A stretch of DNA of 64,000 bases from Lachnospiraceae bacterium UBA2860 (GTDB taxonomy: Bacteria; Bacillota; Clostridia; Lachnospirales; Lachnospiraceae), in the NCBI GenBank assembly GCA_002350625.1, contig DEFE01000028.1, positions 34,624-98,623 of the forward strand, written 5' to 3'. Below, one piece after another: positions 40,202 to 47,152 of this stretch. The translations under genes and the position numbers were made by a program. The notes under the pieces are model-generated. The model saw only the letters and a program-made list of their open reading frames with translations. It had not been told where the DNA came from and did not search any database. Position 1 is the stretch's first letter; each line of letters begins with the position of its first letter.

Positions 40202-40946
40202 TCATTCCAGAAAGAAAGTCCTTGTTTTCGATATGGACGATACGCTTTACAAGCGCTCCGATCCCTATCTGAAGACGGTAAAAGAATTCTTCCCCGGCGG
40301 CCTTCCGGTGGGGGAAGCCGAGCTCCTTGAGACCGCGCACAGCACGAAGGAGCGGCTGTTTAAGCGGCAGGCCGACGGGCTCATCTCGATGCGTGAGATG
40401 CTGATCGGGAGAACGATGGAGACCTATAAGTCCTTCGGCATCGCACTCAGCGAGGAGGAGGCCTGGCACTTCGAGACGCGCTATAAGGAAAACCTGCTCC
40501 GGATGAAAGTCTCTCCGCTTCTTTTGCAGCTGCTCGGCGATCTGGCAAAAGCCGGCTGCCGGATGGGTGTTCTGACGAACGGGGATTCGGTCCGCCAGCG
40601 GGAGAAGCTGCAGTCGCTCGGCGCGGCGGCATTTTTCCGGGAGCAGGATGTCCTGGTCACGGGAGACGTCGGCATCCCGAAACCGGAAACCGGCATTTTC
40701 CGCGCTTACGAGGAGAGAACCGGGCTTGCGCCAGGCGACCTCTGGCTGATCGGCGATTCCTATGAGACCGACGTGTGCGGTGCGAAGCGCGCCGGCTGGC
40801 ACGCCGTCTGGTTCAACTGGAGAAAAGAAACCCTGCCTGCCGGGGCGGAGAAGCCCGACCGGGAGGCAAAGACGGAGGAAGAGCTGAGCGCCGCGGTGCG
40901 CGAGCTCGCCTGTCTGCCGAACCATTTTCATACAAAGGAGGGTTAA
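40194..40946 (+). CDS. HAD-superfamily hydrolase (YjjG/phosphoglycolate-phosphatase-like)
   Basis: A 250-residue haloacid-dehalogenase-fold phosphatase. Start ATG 40194 after GAGGGG, overlapping the preceding gene by 8 bases. Motif I is VFDMDDTLYK (nucleophile and acid Asp), motif II VLTNGDS, motif III the Lys in GIPKPETGIF and motif IV WLIGDSYETDVCGAKRAG. The helical cap between residues 20 and 95 makes it a subfamily I member. Such enzymes dephosphorylate nucleotides or sugar phosphates. Substrate unknown. Confidence 0.85.
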   Translation: MTDHSRKKVLVFDMDDTLYKRSDPYLKTVKEFFPGGLPVGEAELLETAHSTKERLFKRQADGLISMREMLIGRTMETYKSFGIALSEEEAWHFETRYKENLLRMKVSPLLLQLLGDLAKAGCRMGVLTNGDSVRQREKLQSLGAAAFFREQDVLVTGDVGIPKPETGIFRAYEERTGLAPGDLWLIGDSYETDVCGAKRAGWHAVWFNWRKETLPAGAEKPDREAKTEEELSAAVRELACLPNHFHTKEG

Positions 40947-40948
40947 AC

Positions 40949-42097
40949 ATGAAAAAGAGAACATGTATCCGTCTTGTGCTGCTGTTTGCCTGTCTGGCCG
41001 TGATCCTGACCTGCTCTCAGGTCATCGCGTGGGCGGAAAGCAGCGTGCGCATCACAAAGCCCGTGAACGGCAGCACGATTAAGCCCGGATCCGTCGAGAT
41101 CTGGACCACCTTCGACCAGCCGCAGGGAGACTGGAGCGGGAAGACGCTGGCCGCCGATTATACGCCCGTCTCGATCAGGGTTTATAAAGGGTCGACTCTG
41201 ATCGACGAAAACAAGATCACGCCGTCAGGGGTTTCTTTCACCGAGAAGGGCGACCGGATCGCCGCGGTCACGCTCAGCGAAAATGGCACCTACACGATCA
41301 AGGTGAGTGTTCCGAAGACCTCGGGTGAGTGGCACAGCGTCACTTTTAATGTGTCTGACAGCGCGTCTTCCGCCGTGGAAGAAGATGACGGCCCTGCCTA
41401 CAGCAGCGCCAATCCGGGGTATTTTATCCGCCCCGAGAAAACCAGCTATACGGCGGTCCCCGGAGACACGGTGACCATCAAATTCAGCATGGAGCTGGAT
41501 CTGAACGCGCTGGGTTCGGGAAACAGATTTACCTATTATTCCGACCACGTGCCCGAAGGGAGCAAGAGCCTCATCGGCTACAAGGCTTTAAGCGAGTACA
41601 AATGGGTTGAAAAAGACGGAAAATACGTCACGGACGGATACGTCGTCTACGACTGCAAAAAGGCCGGAACGGCGAAGCTTTACATGTATACGCTCGTCAA
41701 TCTGACGCGGTATGACAAGCAGGTCATCACGATCAACATCAAGGATCCTTCCAAAAGCTCCACAACATCAGCTGCTGCATCTTCCGTAAAAAAAGACCTT
41801 GCGTCCGTAAAGCTCCTCTCCGTGAAGCCCGCCAAAAAAGCACTGACGGTCAAGTGGAAGAAGCTCACGAGCGCAGGGCTCAAGAAAACGAAAAAGATTG
41901 AAATTCAGTACAGCACGGACAAGCTGTTCAAAAAAGCGGTCAAGACAAAGTACGCCAGTGCAAAAACCACTTCCGTGAAGATCAAGGGTCTCAAGTCGAA
42001 GAAGAAATATTACGTGCGCATCAGGGCCTATACCAAATCCGGAAGCGTCAAACACATATCCGCCTGGTCAGCCAAAAAAGCCGCCAAAGTCAAATAA
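40949..42097 (+). CDS. Secreted protein with Ig-like region and fibronectin type III domain
   Basis: A 382-residue exported protein. ATG 40949 follows AAAGGAGGG, two bases after the HAD stop. Residues 1-32 are a signal peptide (VIAWAES). Residues 33-130 read like an Ig-like/Ca-binding fold with ITKPVNGSTIKPGSVEIW. A middle Ser-rich linker and a second beta-domain (RPEKTSYTAVPGDTVTIKFS) follow. Residues 290-382 form an FN3 domain (VKLLSVKPAKKALTVKWKKL, KYYVRIRAYTKSGSVKHISAWS) that is very rich in lysine. No anchor motif. Probably a surface-associated or binding protein. Confidence 0.75.
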   Translation: MKKRTCIRLVLLFACLAVILTCSQVIAWAESSVRITKPVNGSTIKPGSVEIWTTFDQPQGDWSGKTLAADYTPVSIRVYKGSTLIDENKITPSGVSFTEKGDRIAAVTLSENGTYTIKVSVPKTSGEWHSVTFNVSDSASSAVEEDDGPAYSSANPGYFIRPEKTSYTAVPGDTVTIKFSMELDLNALGSGNRFTYYSDHVPEGSKSLIGYKALSEYKWVEKDGKYVTDGYVVYDCKKAGTAKLYMYTLVNLTRYDKQVITINIKDPSKSSTTSAAASSVKKDLASVKLLSVKPAKKALTVKWKKLTSAGLKKTKKIEIQYSTDKLFKKAVKTKYASAKTTSVKIKGLKSKKKYYVRIRAYTKSGSVKHISAWSAKKAAKVK

Positions 42098-42147
42098 GTC
42101 ACTGTCCGAGTATAGTCACTGCCCGAGCAAAGTCACTGCCCGAGTAA
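42097..42147. repeat. Three 17-bp tandem repeats between convergent genes
   Basis: Units AGTCACTGTCCGAGTAT (42097), AGTCACTGCCCGAGCAA (42114) and AGTCACTGCCCGAGTAA (42131). The third unit contains the last codons and stop of the PncC gene on the minus strand (LLGQ-stop), and the others extend past it to the stop of the FN3 gene. As at 26490, a gene's 3' end seems to have been multiplied. Confidence 0.8.
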
Positions 42148-42660
42148 TTGGTCCGCGAGCACGTCCGCCATGTACAGCTTGTACTGAAAGCGCGATGCCT
42201 GCGCGGGCACGCGGCAATGATAACGCTTCGTGCCGCCGCTTTCGGCAATCGCAAAGAACACTTCTCCGGGAACGCTGTCCGCATGGAGCGGATCCGCGTT
42301 CCCGAAGCTTCCGGTGACGCCGATCCCGAAATCCGCCCGGTACGTGCGGCGGCAGGCTTCTGCCATCGCAGCCGCCGTCTCGGCGGAGTACACGCCGTAA
42401 GTGTCAATGATTTCCTTCGGCACGCCCGCAAGGATCTTGGCCTCATCGCTGTACGTGACAAAAGCCCCCTTGAGAACCGCCGAGGAGCCCTCCGTGTCCG
42501 TGATGAGGGAAGCGATCTGGCCGGAGGTACAGCTCTCCATGGTCGTGATCGTGCGTCCCTGCTCGATCAGGCGCTTCGTGAGAGAGATATATTTCCCGCG
42601 GACAAGGCTTTCATCCGCAGGCCCCGTGCGGCCGGTGATTTCAATCGTTTCCATGACCAT
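42133..42660 (-). CDS. pncC: Nicotinamide-nucleotide amidohydrolase (CinA C-terminal domain type)
   Basis: A 175-residue enzyme equal to the C-terminal domain of CinA, which deamidates nicotinamide mononucleotide for NAD salvage. Motifs: TTMESCTSGQIASLITD (catalytic Ser region), GAFVTYSDEAKILAGVP, VYSAETAAAMAEACRR and GIGVTGSFGNADP. About 20 extra residues precede the domain; the start could be the ATG at 42660 or the ATG two codons later. The last four codons lie in the 17-bp repeat. Confidence 0.88.
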   Translation of the reverse strand: MVMETIEITGRTGPADESLVRGKYISLTKRLIEQGRTITTMESCTSGQIASLITDTEGSSAVLKGAFVTYSDEAKILAGVPKEIIDTYGVYSAETAAAMAEACRRTYRADFGIGVTGSFGNADPLHADSVPGEVFFAIAESGGTKRYHCRVPAQASRFQYKLYMADVLADQLLGQ

Positions 42661-42712
42661 ATTCCTCGTTTCTGTCTTCGGGATGCCCGGCTGAAAAGCT
42701 CCGCCCGGCTTC

Positions 42713-43558
42713 TTAAGCTGCTTCCTGCAGCTCCGGCGCCGCGTCTCCGCTTTCTTCCGCGAAGGAATCCAGCATCTTCATGAGGATGCTCCCGGATCTG
42801 TCGGCCGCTTCATCGGAAAAGTTCAGGTAAGTGTCACGGGCGATGCCGTCGGCTTTGTCCGACATGGACCGGATCACCACGAAAGGAACTTCATATTGCC
42901 GGCAGACAAGGGCAACGGCGGCGCCTTCCATCTCGCAGGCCAGTGCGTTAAATTCCTCCTGCAGACGCTTTACATATGACTCCGATGCGATGAACTGGTC
43001 TCCGGTGGCAATCGTTCCCTTGAAGACATGGTCGGCGCCGACAACCTCACTGGCGGCTTCATAAGCCCTGTCGACCAGATCTTCGCTGCACGCATAGCGT
43101 CCGTCATCGATGTACCCCTTTGTCCACACAAATCCGTCATTCGTCATCTGGCCGTAGTCGTGCTGGACCAGGTCTGTGGCGACCACGATATCAAGCACCT
43201 GTGTCTCGTCCCCGACGCCGCCCGCGACGCCCGTGAACAGCACCTTTGTGATGTTGAAATTGTTCAGCATTGCGGACATCCCCGACGCTGCGAGAACCTT
43301 GCCGATCCCGGCCTTTAAAATAACGACATCCTGCCCCTGCAGTGTTCCGGCGTGGAAGTCCTCGCCGCCGATCGTCTTGACATACGAGATCTCTGCGTTC
43401 TCAAGCAGCAGGCTGATCTCGTTGCTCATGGCGGAGATAATGCCGATTCGCGGGGTCGGATCTGTTTCCGGCGCATCCGCAGCCGGGTCTGCATAGCACA
43501 CAGCAGAGAGCAGGCAGCACATGATCGCAAGCAATATTCCTGTCTTTAAGTATTTCAT
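42713..43558 (-). CDS. Exported 5'-methylthioadenosine/S-adenosylhomocysteine nucleosidase-like protein
   Basis: A 281-residue nucleosidase with a clear signal peptide (residues 1-23, KTGILLAIMCCLLSAVCYAD). The MTAN/Pfs residues are all present: GIISAMSNEISLL (acid Glu), GVAGGVGD, ACEMEGAAVALVC (Glu of ribose binding) and SMSDKAD (catalytic Asp). Pfs enzymes are normally cytosolic and cleave MTA, SAH and 5'-deoxyadenosine. An exported form would act on nucleosides outside the membrane. A cysteine follows a hydrophobic core but the -1 residue is Val, so a lipobox is doubtful. Confidence 0.82.
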   Translation of the reverse strand: MKYLKTGILLAIMCCLLSAVCYADPAADAPETDPTPRIGIISAMSNEISLLLENAEISYVKTIGGEDFHAGTLQGQDVVILKAGIGKVLAASGMSAMLNNFNITKVLFTGVAGGVGDETQVLDIVVATDLVQHDYGQMTNDGFVWTKGYIDDGRYACSEDLVDRAYEAASEVVGADHVFKGTIATGDQFIASESYVKRLQEEFNALACEMEGAAVALVCRQYEVPFVVIRSMSDKADGIARDTYLNFSDEAADRSGSILMKMLDSFAEESGDAAPELQEAA

Positions 43559-43646
43559 CCTAAGCGTCCCTCGTTTTTTCCATCAGTTTTCATGTGATTC
43601 ATTTCAGCACAAACACGCGGTTTGAACTCATCCCTGTAAACAGGAG

Positions 43647-43672
43647 TAAAAAAGCGGCCTTTACGGCCGCTC
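43647..43672 (-). terminator. Terminator of the Lys/Ala-rich protein gene
   Basis: On the minus strand AGCGGCC (plus flanking G) pairs with GGCCGCT around GTAAA, followed by TTTTT. It lies just after the stop at 43680. Confidence 0.85.
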
Positions 43673-43679
43673 ATTGGGT

Positions 43680-44132
43680 TTAGTCCCAGATATCTACGCT
43701 TCCGGTATCACTGCCCTTCACCCAGTACAGCTTATTTTCATCTACGCGGACGTAGACAGCATTTGCGCCGTTCGGCACCTTTGCGGCGATCTCATCCGTA
43801 GAGATGGAGCCGCCCATCGGGCTCTCGATGATAATATCCAACGTCGCCTTCTTGATCGCTGTTCCAACCGCATCCACAGCGTCTTTTGCTTTTCTGGCGG
43901 CCTTGCGGGTCGTCTTCTTCACTTCGATCTCTGTGGCGACGGCCTGATCCGCAACTTCTTCTTTGATCACGGCTGCTGTATCCTCTACCGTCTCTTTGAC
44001 CTTGCGGCCGGCGGCGCGGACGGTCTTCTTAACTTCAATCTCCGCGGCTACAGCGGCATCGCTTTTCATTGTGGCTTTTTTCTTGGTTTCTTCCTTCGCA
44101 GCAGTTTCGGCTGCTTTCTTTTTCTGCGGCAT
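43680..44132 (-). CDS. Lys/Ala-rich protein with small C-terminal domain (DUF6465-like)
   Basis: A 150-residue protein. Residues 1-95 are Lys/Ala/Glu-rich and repetitive, with two copies of 'ATEIEVKKTTRKAARKAKD/AAEIEVKKTVRAAGRKVKE', reminiscent of histone H1-like tails. Residues 97-150 form a compact domain (DIIIESPMGGSISTDEI, AVYVRVDENKLYWVKG). It seems to match a Lachnospiraceae family known as DUF6465, from memory and not verified. No signal peptide. It might bind DNA or another polyanion through the basic repeats (inference). It has its own promoter and terminator. Confidence 0.65.
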   Translation of the reverse strand: MPQKKKAAETAAKEETKKKATMKSDAAVAAEIEVKKTVRAAGRKVKETVEDTAAVIKEEVADQAVATEIEVKKTTRKAARKAKDAVDAVGTAIKKATLDIIIESPMGGSISTDEIAAKVPNGANAVYVRVDENKLYWVKGSDTGSVDIWD

Positions 44133-44165
44133 AGTGATGCCCCTCCTTTATATAATACTGCTATA

Positions 44166-44194
44166 ATCATATTGTCTTCAGTGAACTTTGTAAA
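44166..44194 (-). promoter_or_regulatory. Promoter of the Lys/Ala-rich protein gene
   Basis: On the minus strand TTTACA (44189-44194), 17 bases and TATGAT (44166-44171), followed by AAGGAGG before the start at 44132. Confidence 0.65.
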
Positions 44195-44443
44195 GTCCCC
44201 ATTCTCTTTGCTATTCTGTTGAAAGCTCTTCATTATGGGCATACATAATTTCCCTCCCTACATTAATGTGACAAATTGGTACAAAACCTTTTCTAAACGG
44301 TTGTGTTTGTTTTGATGAGTGCACTTTACCATCGTCTGAAAAGGTAATAATCAGGGGGGAAAAAACTCTTCACCATTTTGGACCACGGTCATCCTACATA
44401 AAAGCACTTGTCCGGCTTTAAAGAAAATCTGCTCAAAATGATA
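44195..44443. other. Intergenic stretch without recognised features
   Basis: Part of a 337-bp gap between the Lys/Ala-rich gene and the toxin gene. It is more A+T-rich than its surroundings. I see no ORF with a ribosome site, no RNA gene and no convincing hairpin in it. Confidence 0.5.
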
Positions 44444-44466
44444 TGACAGGTGCAAAGCCCCTGTCA
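44444..44466 (-). terminator. Possible terminator of the toxin-antitoxin operon
   Basis: TGACAGG and CCTGTCA pair around a 9-base loop four bases after the PIN gene. The T content after the stem on the minus strand is only moderate. Confidence 0.4.
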
Positions 44467-44469
44467 CGT

Positions 44470-44889
44470 TTATCTACTGTTTCCTGCAATGATATCTATC
44501 ATTTCTGCCGGTGTCACGATATAATCCCGCCTGGGGAAATGTCGTAAATTCCCGGTTATCAAATAAGCATCGTCCTCTCGTTTCTCCATGACCACTTCAT
44601 AAAACACCAGATCATCCATATCTGCAAGGATTTCTCCTGTCGGACTTGGGTTAACCGCCAGTCCAAACTGGCGTATCAGTCTCAAAACCTCTGTAATCCG
44701 CTTCTCACTGAAAGAGAATTTCTTCCGGTGCAGAACTTCTTCATACTCATTAAGGATTTCCTCGTTGTATAGCGGTATGATGACACCGTCGGGAATCGCA
44801 TCTACAACCTTGGCTGTTGCAGTGTCTGCTTGCTTCGTCAGCAGTGAAGAGATCAGCACATTCGTATCAAAAACAGCATAGTATCTCAT
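44470..44889 (-). CDS. PIN-domain toxin
   Basis: A 139-residue predicted ribonuclease of the PIN fold (TIGR00305-like 'putative toxin component'). The metal-binding acidic residues are visible: Asp in AVFDTNVLISSLL, Glu in ILNEYEEVL, Asp in DDLVFYEVVMEKREDDAYLITGN and a terminal Asp in RRDYIV. Its ATG overlaps the antitoxin gene by 4 bases, so the pair is translationally coupled. Such toxins cut RNA to slow growth when the labile antitoxin is lost. Confidence 0.85.
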   Translation of the reverse strand: MRYYAVFDTNVLISSLLTKQADTATAKVVDAIPDGVIIPLYNEEILNEYEEVLHRKKFSFSEKRITEVLRLIRQFGLAVNPSPTGEILADMDDLVFYEVVMEKREDDAYLITGNLRHFPRRDYIVTPAEMIDIIAGNSR

Positions 44890-45188
44890 CTGCTCGCCTT
44901 TCGTTCTTCTCTGGCAGCACGAATCTCTTCATTGATCTCATCCAGGGTCATTTCAGGCAAATTGGCAGCTTCTGCACGAATTTCGTCGATTACCCTCCTG
45001 GCCTCCGCTTTTGTCATTCTGGTTTCAGGCAGAACAGCCGGAAAGGGAAGCCCCCTGACCATACGTGTTCTTTCCATAAACATTCTGAAAGCAGTGTTTA
45101 AATCCATCCCCATCGCTTCGTATATCGCTACGCAATCTTCTCTAAGCGCCTTATCAGATCTGAATTGGTTCAAAACCTGCTCAGCCAT
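44886..45188 (-). CDS. RelB/DinJ-like antitoxin
   Basis: A 100-residue antitoxin. ATG 45188 follows AGAGGTG. The N-terminal half has the RelB/DinJ ribbon-helix-helix pattern ending in the typical AIYEAMGMDLNTAFRMFMERT and GLPFPAV. The acidic C-terminal helix (ARRVIDEIRAEAANLPEMTLDEINEEIR) would wrap the toxin. RelB antitoxins usually partner RelE/YafQ toxins, so pairing with a PIN toxin is a less common combination. It probably represses its own promoter. Confidence 0.82.
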   Translation of the reverse strand: MAEQVLNQFRSDKALREDCVAIYEAMGMDLNTAFRMFMERTRMVRGLPFPAVLPETRMTKAEARRVIDEIRAEAANLPEMTLDEINEEIRAAREERKASR

Positions 45189-45248
45189 TCGTATCACCTC
45201 TTTAAACCAACTACATAAATAATCTATTTATATTTGTTCTGTATTTAT

Positions 45249-45277
45249 ATCATATACTATACTATGTCCGTTTTCAA
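45249..45277 (-). promoter_or_regulatory. Promoter of the toxin-antitoxin operon
   Basis: On the minus strand TTGAAA (45272-45277), 17 bases and TATGAT (45249-45254), in an A+T-rich region that contains overlapping ATAGTATAGTATATG-like repeats suitable for antitoxin binding. Confidence 0.65.
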
Positions 45278-45283
45278 GTATAA

Positions 45284-45312
45284 TATGACAAGGGGTCTGA
45301 CCCTCTGTCATA
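45284..45312. repeat. 29-bp palindromic element, copy 1
   Basis: TATGACAAGGGGT, CTG and ACCCTCTGTCATA: an inverted repeat of 13-bp arms with two mismatches. It lies just downstream of the GGDEF gene (ends 45326). A near-identical copy stands upstream of that gene at 46818. Confidence 0.75.
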
Positions 45313-45325
45313 AAACGCCATATGT

Positions 45326-46741
45326 TCAGCGCCTGTATCCGCCGCGCCGATAGTATTCTTCCTTATCGGCGTACATGGCGGCGTCAGCCTCAGAGAGGGC
45401 TGTCCGGATCCTTGCGCCATTGTCAAACAGGCTGTATCCGACAGAGAAGCTGACATTTTCGAACATGCCGGATTTCTTCCGGACCTCTTCAATCTTCCGG
45501 AGTACATCGGCCTCGTCTGTCGGGCTGAGCAGAATCAGGAACTCGTCGCCGCCGGCCCGGTAGATTTCCGCACCGTTAAAGGTACTCTGCAGGATGACGG
45601 CCGCGTTCTTTAAAAGAAGGTCTCCGGCCAGATGGCCCTGATGATCGTTGACGCGCTTGAGGCCGTTCAGATCCGCAAATACGATGCCCATCCTGCCGGG
45701 CAGTTCCTCTGCGGCCGCGCTCAGTGTGGCGATCCGTTCATTCATGGCGTTCCGGTTCATGACGCCGGTCAGCATGTCCATCTTTCCCATTAAGCGGAGC
45801 TGCTCGATAAAGCGGTGGTTCGCGATCTCGGACGCGATGAAAAAGGTCGTGAGCTCCAGCGTGTCCTTGATGCGCAGGGTGTCCTCCTCACGGAAGTTTG
45901 TCGCCCAGATATATCCCAGAAGCTGTCCGCGGGAATGCAGCGGATAGAGCACCAGTCTCTGCACGTGCGTATCTGTCAGGGACGCATGCCACTTCGGGTT
46001 GCGCTGTCTTACGTATTCCAGATCCTCCGTGTCGCGGATGGTGAGGCAAAAGCTTCCGCCGATGGTTTCCTGCCACGACTCCGCCAGATCATAGAACCCC
46101 TCATCCATGTAATCCTCGGACCATCCCAGTTCGGAATCGGGCGATTTTGCTTCTCCCAGAACGGAGCACATCCGCCTGCTCCCGTCCATGAGAAGAACAC
46201 AGCAGTATTCGGCGCCGCAGATCTCCCGGATGTCCGTCACCACCTCCTGCATGATCTCCTGGAAAGGCTTGTCTCCCTGCAGCTTGATGCAGGTGCTGAT
46301 GACGTCGCGGGCTATCTCCATCGAAATATTCATGGTCATCAGATTGTCGTCATCCTTCTGAAGAAGAACCTGAGAGAAGGTACAGTAGCCGAGATTCTCG
46401 TCATCGCTCTCAAGCGGCAGCATAAAGACATTGATATCAAAGGAATACCGCTCCGCCCGGACGCAGTTGTGAATCGGCTGCTTGAGCACCGCGCACCTGT
46501 AGCAGACATCCTCGAAGTTCAGATCCTTCGGGATGTAGCGGGTATATTCGCTGTTTGGGATAAACTCCGTTTTCTTATCGCTGTCCAGATCGACGCCTCC
46601 GGCGGCCAGCGCCAGAGAGTCCATATATCCCTTATTTCCCGTAACGATGCGGATCGCTCCGTATCCGCCGCCCGGTTTTTTCTCTACTGACAGCACGCAG
46701 GAGATCGGTCCTATCGTATCAATAAATCTTTTCCAGTCCAT
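45326..46741 (-). CDS. Cytosolic GAF-GGDEF diguanylate cyclase
   Basis: A 471-residue soluble protein. Residues 1-150 are an unrecognised N-terminal region with a CxxC-like VCYRCAVLKQPIHNC, possibly PAS-like. Residues 155-305 read as a GAF sensory domain (EICGAEYCCVLLMDG, RLVLYPLHSRGQLLGYIWATNF). Residues 310-471 are GGDEF (DMLTGVMNRNAMNERI, FADLNGLKRVND, YRAGGDEFLIL), with intact active site and no RxxD inhibitory site. The cysteine cluster could sense redox state or metal. It stands alone and is flanked by two copies of a 29-bp palindrome. Confidence 0.87.
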   Translation of the reverse strand: MDWKRFIDTIGPISCVLSVEKKPGGGYGAIRIVTGNKGYMDSLALAAGGVDLDSDKKTEFIPNSEYTRYIPKDLNFEDVCYRCAVLKQPIHNCVRAERYSFDINVFMLPLESDDENLGYCTFSQVLLQKDDDNLMTMNISMEIARDVISTCIKLQGDKPFQEIMQEVVTDIREICGAEYCCVLLMDGSRRMCSVLGEAKSPDSELGWSEDYMDEGFYDLAESWQETIGGSFCLTIRDTEDLEYVRQRNPKWHASLTDTHVQRLVLYPLHSRGQLLGYIWATNFREEDTLRIKDTLELTTFFIASEIANHRFIEQLRLMGKMDMLTGVMNRNAMNERIATLSAAAEELPGRMGIVFADLNGLKRVNDHQGHLAGDLLLKNAAVILQSTFNGAEIYRAGGDEFLILLSPTDEADVLRKIEEVRKKSGMFENVSFSVGYSLFDNGARIRTALSEADAAMYADKEEYYRRGGYRR

Positions 46742-46783
46742 ACGAATACCTCAATGCCTTCAAAAACGGCAGCTTATATCCGT

Positions 46784-46789
46784 ATTATA
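46784..46789 (-). promoter_or_regulatory. -10 box of the GAF-GGDEF gene
   Basis: A perfect TATAAT on the minus strand, 43 bases upstream of the start codon. The matching -35 region (TATGCA) is weak. The 29-bp palindrome lies about 30 bases further upstream. Confidence 0.5.
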
Positions 46790-46817
46790 CTGCATCGGCT
46801 TATTCCTGCATATTAAA

Positions 46818-46846
46818 TATGACAAGGGGTCTGACCCCTTGTCATA
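46818..46846. repeat. 29-bp palindromic element, copy 2
   Basis: TATGACAAGGGGT, CTG and ACCCCTTGTCATA: a perfect 13-bp inverted repeat around CTG. A part-copy of one arm (CTTGTCATA) occurs again at about 46855-46863. Confidence 0.8.
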
Positions 46847-46862
46847 ATCCGGCACCTTGTCA

Positions 46863-46888
46863 TAAAAAACAGCACCCCTCAGGGTGCC
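46863..46888 (-). terminator. Terminator of the AgrD-like peptide unit
   Basis: On the minus strand GCACCC, loop TGAG and GGGTGC followed by TGTTTTTT. It begins six bases after the stop of the frameshifted mini-ORF, which shows that the transcript is meant to end there. Confidence 0.75.
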
Positions 46889-46893
46889 GCTGA

Positions 46894-47003
46894 TTAATGG
46901 TATTTCTCAAAGAGCATCGTCATCGCCTTGCTGTCCGGGCTGTGCTGTGCTTCGATGAGTTCCCAGAAAAACGGTTCGCTGAACCACTTAATGATTTTTT
47001 CAT
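46894..47003 (-). pseudogene. Mini-ORF after the AgrD-like gene, apparently frameshifted at an A6 run
   Basis: An ATG at 47003-47001 overlaps the AgrD-like stop codon and follows AGGGAGG by 7 bases, so a second product is expected. In the frame of that ATG the product is a low-complexity 27-mer (MKKSLSGSANRFSG...). If one base is inserted in the A6 run after ATG, the reading becomes MKKIIKWFSEPFFWELIEAQ and continues to KAMTMLFEKYH, 36 residues with protein-like composition, and stops right before the terminator. Either the gene has lost one A, the base call is wrong, or slippage at the A-run restores the frame. I do not recognise the 36-mer. Confidence 0.5.
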
Positions 47004-47125
47004 GATAATTCCTCCCTTATCTCTTCAATCAGGTCGCCGCAGTATATATAAGAAGCACCACTGGCGATCATGTTTGAAAGGCCCATGAGCAATAATGCTT
47101 TTTTGATATAGTTCATTGTTTTCAT
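47000..47125 (-). CDS. AgrD-like cyclic-lactone autoinducer precursor
   Basis: A 41-residue peptide with a perfect AAGGAGG ribosome site 8 bases before ATG 47125. Layout as in AgrD: a basic amphipathic N-terminal helix (MNYIKKALLLMGLSNMIASG), then a candidate signal segment SYIYCGDLI with one Cys followed by exactly four residues, as in staphylococcal AIPs, then an acidic tail EEIREELS. By family knowledge AgrB would cut the tail and form a thiolactone between Cys and the C-terminal residue. No agrB, agrC or agrA is seen in this window. Upstream there is a TATAAT box and two direct repeats 22 bp apart that resemble LytTR-type sites. Confidence 0.6.
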   Translation of the reverse strand: MKTMNYIKKALLLMGLSNMIASGASYIYCGDLIEEIREELS

Positions 47126-47152
47126 TTTTCTTACCTCCTTGAAACAATGCCT

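Noticed and set aside
44470..46846. Phage or integrative-element remnant around the toxin-antitoxin pair
   Set aside because: No integrase, transposase, attachment-site duplication or structural phage gene is present; the palindromes at 45284 and 46818 alone do not establish an element.
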